Shown: in pieces, positions 11,380 to 24,457 of the stretch
How positions within the stretch are numbered: the first letter of the stretch is position 1
Layout of the letters: each line of letters begins with the position of its first letter
NCBI GenBank assembly: GCA_940671915.1
Contig: CALNVZ010003434.1
Span: forward strand, 23,592,135 to 23,656,134
Length of the DNA: 64,000 nucleotides
Direction: 5' to 3'
Source of the DNA: Paracentrotus lividus
Lineage: Eukaryota; Echinodermata; Echinoidea; Camarodonta; Echinidae
Translations under genes and position numbers: made by a program
Notes under the pieces: model-generated
What the model was told of the DNA's origin: nothing
Seen by the model: only the letters and a program-made list of their open reading frames with translations
Databases searched by the model: none

Positions 11380-13500
11380 TGACATCGATCAAACAGCGCC
11401 CTCAGGTAGACGTGTGATTCCGTCTGGGATTCTATAGAACTCTGTTCAGCAGCTTGGATCAATTTTCAAGATTGGGAGGGGAGGGGGTATGGGATAGGGG
11501 GCAGCACTCGCATCTGCTGAATGGACAGAGAGACAGCAGGAAGCTAGTTGATAACAGGGATCAAACAGCGCCCTCAGGTAGACATGTGATTTCATCTGGG
11601 ACTCTTATTGAACTCTATTCAGCAGCTTGGATCAATATCCAAGATTTGGAGGGGAGGGGGTATGGGATAGGGGGCAACACTGACATCTGCTGAATGGACA
11701 AAGAGATAGCAGGAAGCTAGTTGATAACATGGATCAAACAGCACCCTCAGGTAGACATGTGATTCCGTCTGGGATTCTATAGAACTCCGTTCAGCAGCCT
11801 GGATCATTTCCAGGATTTGGAAGTGGGGGGGGGGTAAGGGGAAGGGGGTAATAATCACCTACTGGCTGGACTGAGAGTAAACAGCAGGCTATCATTGATA
11901 TTGGTCTAGCAATGCTCTCAGATAGAAGTTGGATTCCACCTTGGACTCTTATTGAATTCTGTTCAGCAGCTTGGGTCAATTTCCAGGATCATTGGGTGTG
12001 AGAGGGGAGTAGGAGGGGGAGGGGTAGGGGCAACATTCAAATCTACCGACTGGACTAAGAAACAGCAGCAAACCAGTTGACGATATAAAAGGAGGACTCC
12101 AGGCTGAAATTAAAAAGTTTTGTAAAGTAAAGTAAAATTCGACAAGCACAACACAGAAACTTTCATCCAAATCGGATGAAAAATAACAAAGTTATGCATT
12201 TTTTAGGTATTCTTTAGGTAATTTTTTTTCGTAAAACAGTTCTTGGCATTATCCCATGAATATTCAAATATTCAAATTAGCAAACTGATGATGTCACATT
12301 CCCCCTACGTCTTGTGTATTTTATTATATGAAATCCTATTTATCTCATTTTTTTTATACATTGCGTATGAAGAAATTCTATCCCTCATACTAAAATAAGT
12401 AAAAGCACTTGTGACCTTGAACATTTCACAAGGATTAATCCCTGTTTTTATGTTCTTGGGGCAGAAAATCTGGATAATTGCTATTTCATACAGTAAAATA
12501 CAAAGAAAGTTGTGGGACTGTGACGTCATCAGTTTGCTCATTTGAATATGCCAGGAACTGTTTCCTAAAAAATTAAGAACCTAAGAAAATTCATGAATTT
12601 GCTATCAATCCGATTTTGATGAGATTTTCAGTGTTGTGCTTTTTAGATTTTATTCTATTTTTCTAAACATACAAACTCCAGCCTGGAGGAGTCCTTTAAA
12701 CATACAGTGCTGAGAAAGACTTTCAGGAGTGGGGAGTGAGTTGGGGGGGGGGGAGGGTAAGCGGTATGGGGCAACACCATATCTGCTGACTGGGGCAAGA
12801 GAGTCAGTAGCAAGCCTGCTTGATGATATTAATCAAAAGGCACGCCGGAGGTAGACATGTGATTCCTTCTGGACTCTATTCACCAACCTGGTTCAATTTC
12901 CAGGATTGAGGAGTGAGGAGGGGGGGGGGGGAGGGTAAGCGTTGGGGCAACACCATATCTGCTGATGACAAGGAGACAGTAGCAAGCCTGTTGATGATAT
13001 TAATCAAAAGCTCCCTGAGGTAGACACTGTGATTCCTTCTGGGACTCTATTCACCAACCTGGGTCAATTTCCAGGATTGAGGAGTGAGGGGAGGGAAGGG
13101 GGGGGGGGTAGGGGGAAGGGCAGCACCCATCTGCTGACTGGGCAAAGAAGACAGCAGCAAGCCAGTTAATGATATCTATAGACTTATTATTCAGTAGCCT
13201 TGGTCAATGTTAGGAGTGAGATGGGGAGTGGGGGGGGGTAGGGGGTAACAGTTAAATTACTGACTGGACTAAGAACAACAGTAGACCAGCTGAGATGTTA
13301 TCTGAAAGGGGCTTCTTGTCGCACATGATTCTGTCTAGGACTCGTTTTACTTTATGTAATGACCACGTGATGTGGATCGGATTCCAGGATAGGGGAGGGT
13401 GAGAGGGTGGAGGGGGGGGGGGGGGGGGGGATGAGGGGCAACAACGCGTGCCTGCTGGACTGAGAGACAATGGTGAGCCAGTTGATGATATCCCTATTCA
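11346..13500 (+). repeat. G-rich minisatellite of about ten units starting inside BOLA2 exon 3
   Basis: A unit of about 170-190 bp repeats with anchors (variants of ACAGCAGCAAGCTAGTTGATGA) near 11361, 11532, 11706, 11879, 12061, 12806, 12976, 13153, 13277 and 13469. Two spacings are shorter. Each unit then has ATCAAACAGCGCCCTCAGGT, a TCTGGGATTCTAT phrase, a CAGCTTGGATCAATTTCCAG phrase and a G-rich block (up to 19 G near 13412-13430). Unit 1 overlaps the BOLA2 stop codon. Unit 5 is split from unit 6 by a 606-bp MITE. The G blocks could form quadruplexes in a 3' UTR transcript. Confidence 0.9.
12090..12695. mobile_element. TTAA-type foldback MITE, copy 1
   Basis: Inverted ends AGGAGGACTCCAGGCTG and CAGCCTGGAGGAGTCCT are flanked by TAAA (12086-12089) and TTAA (12696-12699). 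The arms stay complementary for most of the 606 bp (for example AAACTGATGATGTCACA against GTGACGTCATCAGTTTG). The intact minisatellite units read GATATTAATC at this point, supplying a TTAA target. A second copy lies at 62736-63326. TTAA targets are used by piggyBac and Kolobok elements; which one applies is not settled. Confidence 0.85.
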
Positions 13501-14764
13501 GTATTGTAGAATGGTTAAAGGGAGAGAGAAAGATTTGAAAATACACATCATAATGTAATTAAGGTTTTTTTTTAATTAATCTTGTGGCTATTACATATAT
13601 TCAATATTTAACTCATTAATTTTCATGCTTCAAAATAAATGAGTCAATTTTGCAGTTCACATCTGAAGTGGTTTTTGAGGTATTGCAAATTGTCAGATAA
13701 TATTTTGGAGAAAGTAGTTCAAACATCAAGTATTACAGAGGTCAAATTTTGAAATTCAAAGCATTGGATTCATTATTGCAATACCTCAAGAACCACTTCA
13801 GATGTGAACTTCAAAATTGATGTTACGTAATAAATTTTTATTGAGAGCATTCCATTTTCAAAGTAAAATGACTGAATTTGACATGGATTAACAATTGTTA
13901 ACAGACAGAATACTGACATTCAAATACAAACAATGATATCTAAGGTTTTGTTATTACTAAGTTTTAGTGATTAATAGGCAAGGAAATGAAAATGTACTCT
14001 TAACTCGTTGAAGTCTATGATTTTTTATTTATGAAGCCCAAATGAAATATGATTGAAAGTGTAGTTGCCGCAAACATTTACTTTAAGATGACACAAGATA
14101 TCCATTTTTATCCATGTTAAACTTTTCAAATAATTGTTGAAGAGTTTTTAATTTGTCATGCAATGAGTGAAATAAAAGTTCAACAAAAGGTAATGTTCTT
14201 ACATGTATGCAAATTTATACCAAAACAGGTTAACATTGTAAATATCTCAGGAATCGTTCATGAGATAAGAATTTGAGTGTAGATAGGCCCTACAATTTCA
14301 TTAAAAATATAATTAACTACCCAAAATTATTACTGTATTATGTGATATTCAGATTGATTTAGGAAAAGTTGAGATAGGTACTGTACAAGTGGTTATAAAC
14401 ATGGTTTTATTTTCAAGAATTTTGCGAAATTTGTTTCCACTTTGATATTCAATGTAAAAGGCTATATATAGTAATAAAAACATTATAAAATCGTGAAATT
14501 ATCCACTCGCGAATTTCCACAACTAGTCCAAATTCGTGAAAATATTTGTACGCGAAAGAATTGGCTTAACAGTATTCTATGTCATAAGTTTATGACATTT
14601 GTTTATTTTACAGGGGAAAATTAATGTGATGTGGAACAATTTTAGTAAGCATTCGTACATTTAACATGACTACTTAATTGCATACAATTCAATGATGTGA
14701 AGTGACATGATAGAAAAATTACCCTCTTATATAATACTAATATTCAATCTTTTCTATTGTTATA
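13501..14764. other. AT-rich DNA with a hairpin at 13645-13819
   Basis: No gene was seen. Two 44-base arms around TTCACATCTGAAGTGGTTTT and AACCACTTCAGATGTGAA lie at about 13645-13688 and 13776-13819 in opposite orientation with an 87-base loop. A diverged version of the arm (TCTCAAGAACCACTCC) recurs near 15415. The rest is AT-rich without recognised structure. Confidence 0.5.
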
Positions 14765-15230
14765 CAGTCTGTGTCAAATAAAATGGTACAGTTGGAAAAC
14801 ATTTTTTTATAGTGTGAAGGTTAATATCAACGTGGTATTGTTTGTTATTTTCGTAAAGCAGGAATATCACTCTTTCTTCTGCAATTTTTTCCATCACATT
14901 TGGTGCAGTATTTTTTGAGATATGACTAATTTTCTACAATCAAGAAAAATCCATTTTTCGCACGCCATCCCATGCCTTTGTGTACGATTTCGCATTATGA
15001 CCGTGAATTCAGCGCTCCAGAACAATAGAAGTGCGTAATTTCGATTTGTTCCTCGTCGCACAAAACTTAGCATAACTTTTGTTTTACAAAAGCAAATTAT
15101 ACAGGACAAAGCGCATCAGCAAGAAAAATCTTTTGGCTTTAATTTGGTACCACAAACACACATCATATGAAAAGATTTCACACCTAAATGATTTTTTTCC
15201 CCGACTGTACCATTTTTTTGACACAGACTG
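14765..15230. mobile_element. Tc1/mariner-type MITE, TA target
   Basis: CAGTCTGTGTCAAATAAAAT with GGTACAGT at the left and ACTGTACC with ATTTTTTTGACACAGACTG at the right form TIRs of about 28 bp, flanked by TA at 14763-14764 and 15231-15232. The 466-bp element has no transposase, and the minus-strand ORF in it has no recognisable domain. Confidence 0.82.
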
Positions 15231-15234
15231 TATG

Positions 15235-15985
15235 TATACATGTAACTTGAACAAATAATAATAATAATAATATTTGAAAGTATTGCAATAATAATCCCAA
15301 ATTATTGGTAATAGTAATTTTTGTACTAATTATGATTATTATGTGACATAATTGACCATGAGAATCCCCTATAATGATTTTCTTTTTGATGATATGAATC
15401 ACCATAGGAAGATGTCTCAAGAACCACTCCAAAAATGAAGTTTTGATGTTGTGTTTGTGATAAATTTGTTAATTATAATTGAAAATACTGAAAATAAAGT
15501 ATTGTAATGATCTGTCCCAATTTTTTCTTTTTGTGTGTGTTTTTATACATTGTCATGCGTACAGTATTTGGAAACAGGACTTTGGGTTAGCTCAAAGTTT
15601 GGCCTGTTCGGTAACACTCGAGTTACAACATGGCGCATTTCCTTTCATTGGCCTAACTGTAATAAAGCGCTTCAATGGTGTATGTAGAGATAACGAATGC
15701 TGCCATCTTATGAAGATTTGTCGCACATACATTGTAAATTGGGGGCTTCGATTTGTGTCGATCAGCCGCCCACTGATCTCATATGTGGTGACGCCATCGT
15801 ACTGGACAGTTAAGACGAGCTATTTCAAGTTCTGAATCAGTGTGTCGACCTTTAAGAGGCTCCCTAAGCGTCACGCGTGAAGAAGCTACCATTTTTGTTG
15901 TAATTATTTGTCAAAAGCTTCCATTCCTTACTTCTGAATTTCGTTGAGGCGGCACGTCTACACAATTCGAAAACTCCCTAGCCTA
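15235..15985. other. Unassigned DNA with a more GC-rich, promoter-like patch
   Basis: The stretch starts with a short AAT repeat (about 15257-15271). Base composition rises around 15590-15960, with a CATTGGCC (reverse CCAAT) word near 15649. A 118-codon ORF crosses this patch but shows no recognised domain, so I do not call it a gene. Confidence 0.3.
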
Positions 15986-15989
15986 ATAA

Positions 15990-16157
15990 AGGGGCCGCGG
16001 AGCCGGGGGGGGGGGGAGCTGGGTGCTTCATCCCCCACTTTTTTCAGCAATCGTGTACAAAAATGCAAAAATGACTATACATTTGTGATTTTCAGCCTGT
16101 TCAGCCCCCCACTTTCGGCTCAGCCCCTCCACTTTCAAAAACGCTCTGCGTCCCCTG
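15990..16157. mobile_element. hAT-like MITE of the GGGGCC-CGGAGC family
   Basis: Left end AGGGGCCGCGGAGCCGG followed by a G run, right end AACGCTCTGCGTCCCCTG. Inside are CCCCACTTTT and CAGCCTGTTCAGCCC phrases. The same sequence occurs in the opposite orientation from 39550 (CAGGGGCCACGGAGCGTTTT). Flanks share TAATA, but an exact 8-bp duplication is not clear. Confidence 0.55.
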
Positions 16158-16160
16158 TAA

Positions 16161-16925
16161 TACAATTCAATTCAATTTAATTTGGTTTTATTTAAAATTC
16201 ACTTCAAAAAGTCCGAAGACTAACAATGAAGGTTACAAATATAAAAAAAAACATTTAAAGTTATTTACAAGATATAATAATAGCAAAAAAGTACATTTAC
16301 ATTTAAATAACAATTGTAATATACATGCATAGAAGTTCAAGAGAAGAAAATGATAAGTGGAAGAGACTGTAAAAGCAGAGGAGAAATGTGAAGAAAGTAG
16401 AAAAAGTTAGAAAGAGAGAGGGAAAGAAAGAGTGAGGGAAATGGAGAGAAAAAGATAGAGAGAGAACAAAAGATAGTAATTACAGAAAAAAAAATTTGTA
16501 CAATAATACATTTACATATTAATTGAGAACTAAAATATAAGTAAATTGCATTAGAGAACAGACCAAAACAGATACCAGTTTCATATTGCACATCAGCTGA
16601 GTAAGCACCGAGATTGAATATTGTAACAAACTTAATAATAAAGTTTATCTCAGGAGAGAGACAAAGTAGGTGGATAAAAGGGAGAAAGATTAGGGCAGAA
16701 AAGGTGTGTGAGAAATAAAAGAGAAAGGGAAAAGGGAGAAAAGAGATAGAGAGGGGAGAAGGGAGAAAGGAAGAACCTGAGATAAAGCCATAAAAAGCAA
16801 TGTAACCAGAATAAGCATTTTAAAAATATAAGTAAATTGCATAAGAGAACAGACCAAAACAGATACCAGTTTCATATTGCACATCTGAGTAAGCACAGAG
16901 ATTAATATATACACAACAGATCTCT
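16161..16925 (-). mobile_element. LINE or retroposon 3' region with internal duplication
   Basis: Read on the minus strand, a pyrimidine-rich region ends in ...AAATTGAATTGAATTG, a tail like those of non-LTR retroposons. A block of about 90 bp (TAAATTGCATTAGAGAACAG through CATATTGCACATC) occurs at about 16540-16600 and again at 16830-16890, each next to a GA-rich tract, so the region contains a tandem duplication. A similar tail plus GA-rich layout is found at 40768-41130. No reverse transcriptase is present here. Confidence 0.45.
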
Positions 16926-17010
16926 CCTTTTGTCTCTCTCAGCAGACGACACAAAATTCTCTAAATGCTGAATTGGAATCATATTTGAATCTTTCTTATT
17001 GGGTGTAATT

Positions 17011-17130
17011 NNNNNNNNNNNNNNNNNNNNNNNNNNNNNNNNNNNNNNNNNNNNNNNNNNNNNNNNNNNNNNNNNNNNNNNNNNNNNNNNNNNNNNNNNN
17101 NNNNNNNNNNNNNNNNNNNNNNNNNNNNNN
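17011..17130. other. Assembly gap (120 N)
   Basis: Exactly 120 unknown bases. The flanks are ordinary AT-rich DNA. Any ORF crossing it is meaningless. Confidence 1.
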
Positions 17131-18588
17131 TTCAGATGTACATGTGATATTAGGGCTTTGTCTTGTATTTCTTAAGCCACCATTAACTGCCATTAATGTA
17201 ACTGCATGAACTAAGTTATTTTCCTTTTCTTGAACTTCCCCTTTTGTATCAGTGTTCGTGCTTTCACATTCGTACACATTAAATGGACATATTCATTGAT
17301 TTTCGTATAAATGGTGTCAACAAACTTCAGTGATTACTCTTCCGATAGCTCGGTGCTAGTTTAGATTAGTAAGATAACCACGGATCTGAGTAGAATCGCA
17401 AGTTGACATTGTCTTGACTGCCATTGGATGGAACCCAATCCTTCACTAAGTGATCGTTTATCGATGTGGACAGGCAACATGTGGTCTAAAACACTAAAAT
17501 AAAAAGACGCCTCTTGCATTTAATCTAAAGCTACTGCGGTCGCCCTCCTGCTCTACTATGCTTTTCTTCTAGGTCTCCTAGACAATTAAATTTTCTTCTC
17601 ATTCATGTTTTTGTTTTTCTTAAAGAAGTTTATCCAGCTTAAACAGAGCTCAGACAAAATCAGACATTAGGGCAACGACTTGAAATCAATACGTATTTTA
17701 ATTGCCCACATTCAAGTTGAATGAATCGTTCACTGACTTCTATTTCCGAAACGTTCTTTTATTGATGTGGGAAAAAGTGGTTTTCTTCTGAAAGCTCAAT
17801 TGATTTAACAGACGGGAAAGACTGAGACATATCTTGAATTTGAAGCAAATGAAAAATAACAAATCTCCGCCATTCATGCAAAGAGCGGTTTATGGCAGCA
17901 CTCCCGGAGGGGTAAAAAGAAAGAAAGAAGAAGAAGAAAAAAAAAGAAAAGAAACAAAACAAAAAAACATGATGTTCCTTCTTTCGTTTTGTTTTTTGTT
18001 TTTGTTTTCGTTTTTGTTTGACGTATCAAGTTTGGTCATGATGAATATGATCCCCGTATATCAGGAGTGTCAGTGCTGAAGCAAACTTTTTTTTTTCAAG
18101 CACCCTGTAAATGCCCCTTTACAGCAATACAATATGCTCCCTTTTGTACCTAAATGAGCTATCCTTTTTATACCAATACAGGCCCATTTAATTTTTCTTT
18201 GATGAAAATGCACTTTTACAGAGTGATTACAATGTACATTGTATTTAAAATACAAGGAGAACTAGGCGCCAATTAAGACATACAAATATAACTATAGGAG
18301 AAATGAAATAAAATCACTCTCAGTCAACACGCCACCTCTCGTTTTATATCTTAGTAAATTATTCTGATCTGTTTTTAGGCCTAACCTCCCCTTATTTAGA
18401 GTCCGGCATCGAGCTTTAAGATTGGCATAATTGGCACCAAAAGGTTAATTTCACCTAATAAGGTAAGATATTTATGAAACGAGTGCACAATTCAGGTAAT
18501 GTCCATTCACAAAGTTTTGAAATTGGTATCTATTTAGATAATTTTGACACTCCACTTCTCTTTTAGATTTTTTAAGATCTTTAAAATA
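17131..18588. other. DNA without recognised genes
   Basis: There is an A-rich tract at about 17915-17967 and poly-T tracts, but no ORF with a recognised domain, no RNA and no clear terminal repeats. It ends at the hAT-like element that begins at 18589. Confidence 0.35.
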
Positions 18589-19856
18589 CAATGGTGGCGG
18601 AACAAATTTAAAAGTGGGGGTTACGGTGGAAAAGGGGCACACTTTCTTTTTAAAAAGGGGGGCACATAAAATCGGTGGCATAAAGAGAAACTATTAGGAT
18701 ATGGAGGGGTGCACAGAATTAGCCTGCTAAATTTATGCTTTAAGAATCTTAACACTTTTGTTTTGTTATCATTATTGTTCCTTTAGTAATGAAACAAAAA
18801 AGTAATGCTATCCGAAAATTGTGAGGTCAAAATTGGAGGTAATTGTGCATTGAATAAGTTGCTGGATTCAAATTTCATTTATAATTTTGCGTTGAATACA
18901 TTTGGAGATAGGAGCGATATATAAAAAAAAGAGATCATCAGTCTTTGCTGTGGACATTTTGTTTGCGTCAGACCCCAAGCAACGCTCTTTAGTCCGCATA
19001 CAACTTCACAACTGCTTCTGATTGCTTGAAGATTTATCTGAAGCAGGGAGTATTTGTTCCAATATTTCATTCGTATTGCTCGTTACTTACTTTTGGGGGT
19101 TTTAAAGACATATGAAATTAAAAAATAGAGACCTAAGGAGTAAAAAGGGGCACTTTTTGTCCAACCTTTTTATACGTTTTGCTCGTTGCTTAGTGCGAGG
19201 TCGCATAGTGACCGAAAGGAAAATTTGGGGTTTTGATGGAGTAAATAGGGGAACATTTTAATATTAAATAATGCCCCTTATTGTAGGTCAAGTGTAAATT
19301 GAAGCAAAGTATGAGATATATAGTATTTCCCTTACAATGTTAAATACTGGTTTGAAATACATGTAGGCTTACAGTTACTTGTTTCATAAATATCAAATGA
19401 TTGTCAATATATACGCACTAGAAAATATAAAGAATTAGGTTAAGGGGCTGTAGCATAAAGCCCCCTTCCCCTCCCCCCTACCGTACCGCCACAAATAGGG
19501 CATTTTATTTATTTATTTATTATTTTTTTCTTAATATATACCTCCAACACCAAAGGTTTATTCGTTCCATGCGTTTTGCTTCTAACCCTTTTATTATTAA
19601 TGCGAGGTCGTTTTCCGATAGAGCGAAAAGATCCAATTGGTAAAGACATAATAAAGACAAAGGGGCATTTCATAGTTTGGAGAGTGCCCCTTTAAAAAAA
19701 AGGGGGGGGAAAAAAGAAGTTGCCCATTGGATTTTTAAGAAAACTGAAAACCATTTTAAAGTATAAAAGTACCCCTTTTTAGATAAGAAAAAGGGGCATC
19801 TTTAGGGTGTATTAAGTGCCCCCCCTGCCCCCCCCCCCACCGTTCCGCCGCCTCTT
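18589..19856. mobile_element. Large non-autonomous hAT-like element
   Basis: Left end CAATGGTGGCGGAAC and right end GTTCCGCCGCCTCTT are diverged forms of the CAGAGGCGGCGGAAC terminus seen at 10265. Flanking octamers TTAAAATA and CCAAAATG match at five of eight positions, consistent with an old 8-bp duplication. Inside are repeated GGGGCACTTT phrases, a TGCGAGGTCGCATAGTGACC motif (about 19193) and a degraded copy (about 19604), and an internal CCGTACCGCCACA resembling an end at about 19482. It probably contains more than one element. Confidence 0.6.
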
Positions 19857-19864
19857 CCAAAATG

Positions 19865-20515
19865 TCACCCGATAATTGAAGGGTGTTTGTGAGTATGTAA
19901 AAGTTCTAATCGCTAAGTTCACATCTGGACCAGATGGTGTGGCCTGTCGCTGGCGGCGCTAGACTCAGTTCCTCGATATCACTTCATTCATGATCTTTCG
20001 AGTTTTGACCTCTGTTCTTCCTCCAAGGTTCATCACTGCATCCCATCACGACTGCATTGCCATGGTTTATCGCTTTTTATTCTAATTCAGTCCAGAATTA
20101 ATATCATTCAGCCTATGCGACAAGAGTCAGTCCAAGCACAAGGTCTGGCCAGGTTTCTATGAAAGTCCGAATATTACATATACGATTGAGAACATCGCAA
20201 TGAATAGAAAAAATCTAATTGTTAGATTATTGAAACTTTGCAATTTTTTTTTTGGTCTTGCTGAGGACCACGAGATAAAAACAGAGGGGCTATCTTGTTA
20301 GCGGAAAATATCTTCTCCCCCCCGAAAAAAAAAATCAATCCATCCCCTCCCTCCGTTTGAAATATGAAGTGGATCCTTGCTTCCGCCTTGATCATCCTGC
20401 ACCAATGTAAACAAAGTAATTATTCATAATGTGTTATATTTCACAAGCAAGAAGTCAGTTTCAGCAGTTAAGTTTCAAATTTATTTCATTATAAACAGAC
20501 TGTCTATTACGGATT
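19865..20515. other. DNA without recognised genes
   Basis: A less AT-rich patch (19920-20160) has no open frame of note in either direction. The rest is AT-rich. Confidence 0.35.
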
Positions 20516-22800
<2,285 letters not shown>

Positions 22801-22809
22801 TGTACTGCC

Positions 22810-22950
22810 AGGTTTTAATAGCTTAAACAGATTACGGGTTTCAGGGACCAATATCGACATGGGTTTGCCATAGCCCATTCGGTATAGCGCCTGTCTAGTT
22901 ATCAGTAGTTCTCAAGTTCGAATCCCTATGGAATCCCATTTCTTTTGCTC
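22810..22950 (+). mobile_element. tRNA-derived SINE-like segment, plus orientation
   Basis: TAGCCCATTCGGTATAGCGC (from 22871, box A region) and AGTTCGAATCC (22915-22925, box B) have tRNA spacing, but the acceptor and anticodon stems do not pair well, so this is not a working tRNA gene. Upstream flank (GCCAGGTTTTAATAGC and CGGGTTTCAGGGAC) matches the flank of the minus-strand tRNA-like sequence at 25748-25828, so both derive from one element family. Confidence 0.6.
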
Positions 22951-23835
22951 AATGTTTGAAAATTATCATTTATCATTTATACTGATGAAATACTTTCATA
23001 CAATATTCTGAAAGCATTTAAAGTGCCTGTGTTTATTTGAGTGAGCAAACATTGGCTCAGCTGTATATAGGCATACCCGATTCGCTTTCTTAACAGTATA
23101 CTTAGATTAATAATCATTCAGATAACAAAATGTAATTATTAACTATAGATGATACATTATCAGTTAGACTTTATATACCCAAACACTTTGGCTTTAGTGT
23201 ATGATATGATGATCACTAATAAATTGCGACATTATAGAATGTATAGAATGCAGCCTTATTCATGTATCTTAATTCTTAGAAGCGAACGACAACAACAAAT
23301 TCCTATATTCTATTTCATGCTTTGCAAAAGTCTTATTAATTGCTTAAAATAGGGGGAAAATGAAATAGAAACTCAATAATGGAATCACAACAGCCGAAAC
23401 GTTCATTATATCAAGCAATAATAAACAAAACTATATTCCCACCGATATACCATTGTCATGATTGTACTTTGTTTAAGTTTAATCATGACATTTATATTTG
23501 AACAACGACACTGAAAACCTAACCTCGTCCGTCAATGGACCGACTAGCTTTAAAGCTAGTCGGTCAAGACGGACTAGTTTTAAAGCTAGTCTGCCATGTT
23601 AGTCCGTCAAGACGGACTAACATACAACTGAATCTACATCTCTCAACTTGACGGACGAGCTTTAAAGCTCGTCCGTCAAGCTTGATGCTAGTCCAGCGTC
23701 GTGACCGACTAGGTCAAAAAAAAGTAGGGGGTAGGACAGTTCACCCCTTAGAATGACTGACTAGCTTTTGATACAAATAGTTGCAATGTCGTTTCAATGT
23801 ACCTTCTCTATTTATTCTGTTTCCGAGCATAATCA

Positions 23836-24457
23836 AGTTGATACATTCTGAAACAAAGGTTGTTTTCGGTTGACAATCTGAAAGCTTACGAGACATAACA
23901 TCTATCATGACAAGTATGCAATTCACGAGTACCGGTAGATTCCAAAATTTGTTCTCCATTCTTCAATTACAGGCTAATTGAATACCTTGTTACTATAGAA
24001 CTCAAGAACCCGGTATTTCCTTACAGATTGCTGGTGAATTCCCGGCTTAGCAACAACAGTGAATAGAAGTTGGATACAATCAACAGTCTCAAACAAAGGT
24101 TGTTTTTTGCTTGACAATCTGAGAGCATTACGATAGCCGAAATAACATAAATCGTGACAAGTATGCCATTCACGAGTAGGTTAGAAATACTGTTCCATTC
24201 TTTAAGGCCCGGTCCCACTGACGGGAGGATTAATTGCGCATGAGTTGTGTATACAAATTTCGTTCATCCGCAACAAAAAAACAAAAACAAAACAAACAAT
24301 CCGCAATTCATACGAAAATCATCCTAAAGAGCCAGTGGGACCACGCCTTTAATTACAGGCTAATTGAATACCTCGTTACTATAGAACCCATGAACCGTCT
24401 ATTCTTATAGATTGCTGGTGAATGCCTGGCTTAGCAACAGCAGTGAATAGAAAGTGG
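23836..24457. repeat. Tandem duplication of about 240 bp, second copy carrying a MITE
   Basis: AAACAAAGGTTGTTTT, TGACAATCTGA, GACAAGTATGC, CACGAGTA, CAATTACAGGCTAATTGAAT and TAGCAACARCAGTGAATAGA recur in order, in copy A (23836-24073) and copy B (24074-24457). Copy B is longer only because of a 143-bp MITE plus its target duplication. A more diverged third copy lies at about 30270-30425. Confidence 0.8.
24206..24348. mobile_element. TTAA-type MITE of 143 bp
   Basis: Left end GGCCCGGTCCCACTGAC and right end GCCAGTGGGACCACGCCT are inverted repeats flanked by TTAA (24202-24205 and 24349-24352). The homologous site in copy A of the duplication reads TTCTTCAATTACAGG with no insert, so both insertion and duplication are visible. 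The GTCCCAC core is shared with the TTAA-flanked palindrome ends at 58203 and 59730. Confidence 0.88.

Noticed and set aside
11346-13500. CRISPR-like series of repeats
   Set aside because: Units are direct, 120-190 bp long, without unique spacers, and start in an animal gene. It is a minisatellite.
15479-15835. 118-codon ORF in a GC-richer patch
   Set aside because: No domain, no splice-site or start context, and no neighbouring exon; kept only as an unassigned stretch.
16996-17277. ORF spanning the unknown bases
   Set aside because: It crosses the 120-base assembly gap, and the flanking residues show no domain.
22860-22945. Possible tRNA gene on the plus strand
   Set aside because: Good box B, but poor stems and repeat flanks shared with 25748-25828.
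23524-23720. CRISPR-like palindromic repeats with spacers
   Set aside because: Repeats vary in sequence and length, spacers are repeat-derived, and terminal inverted repeats enclose both arrays.
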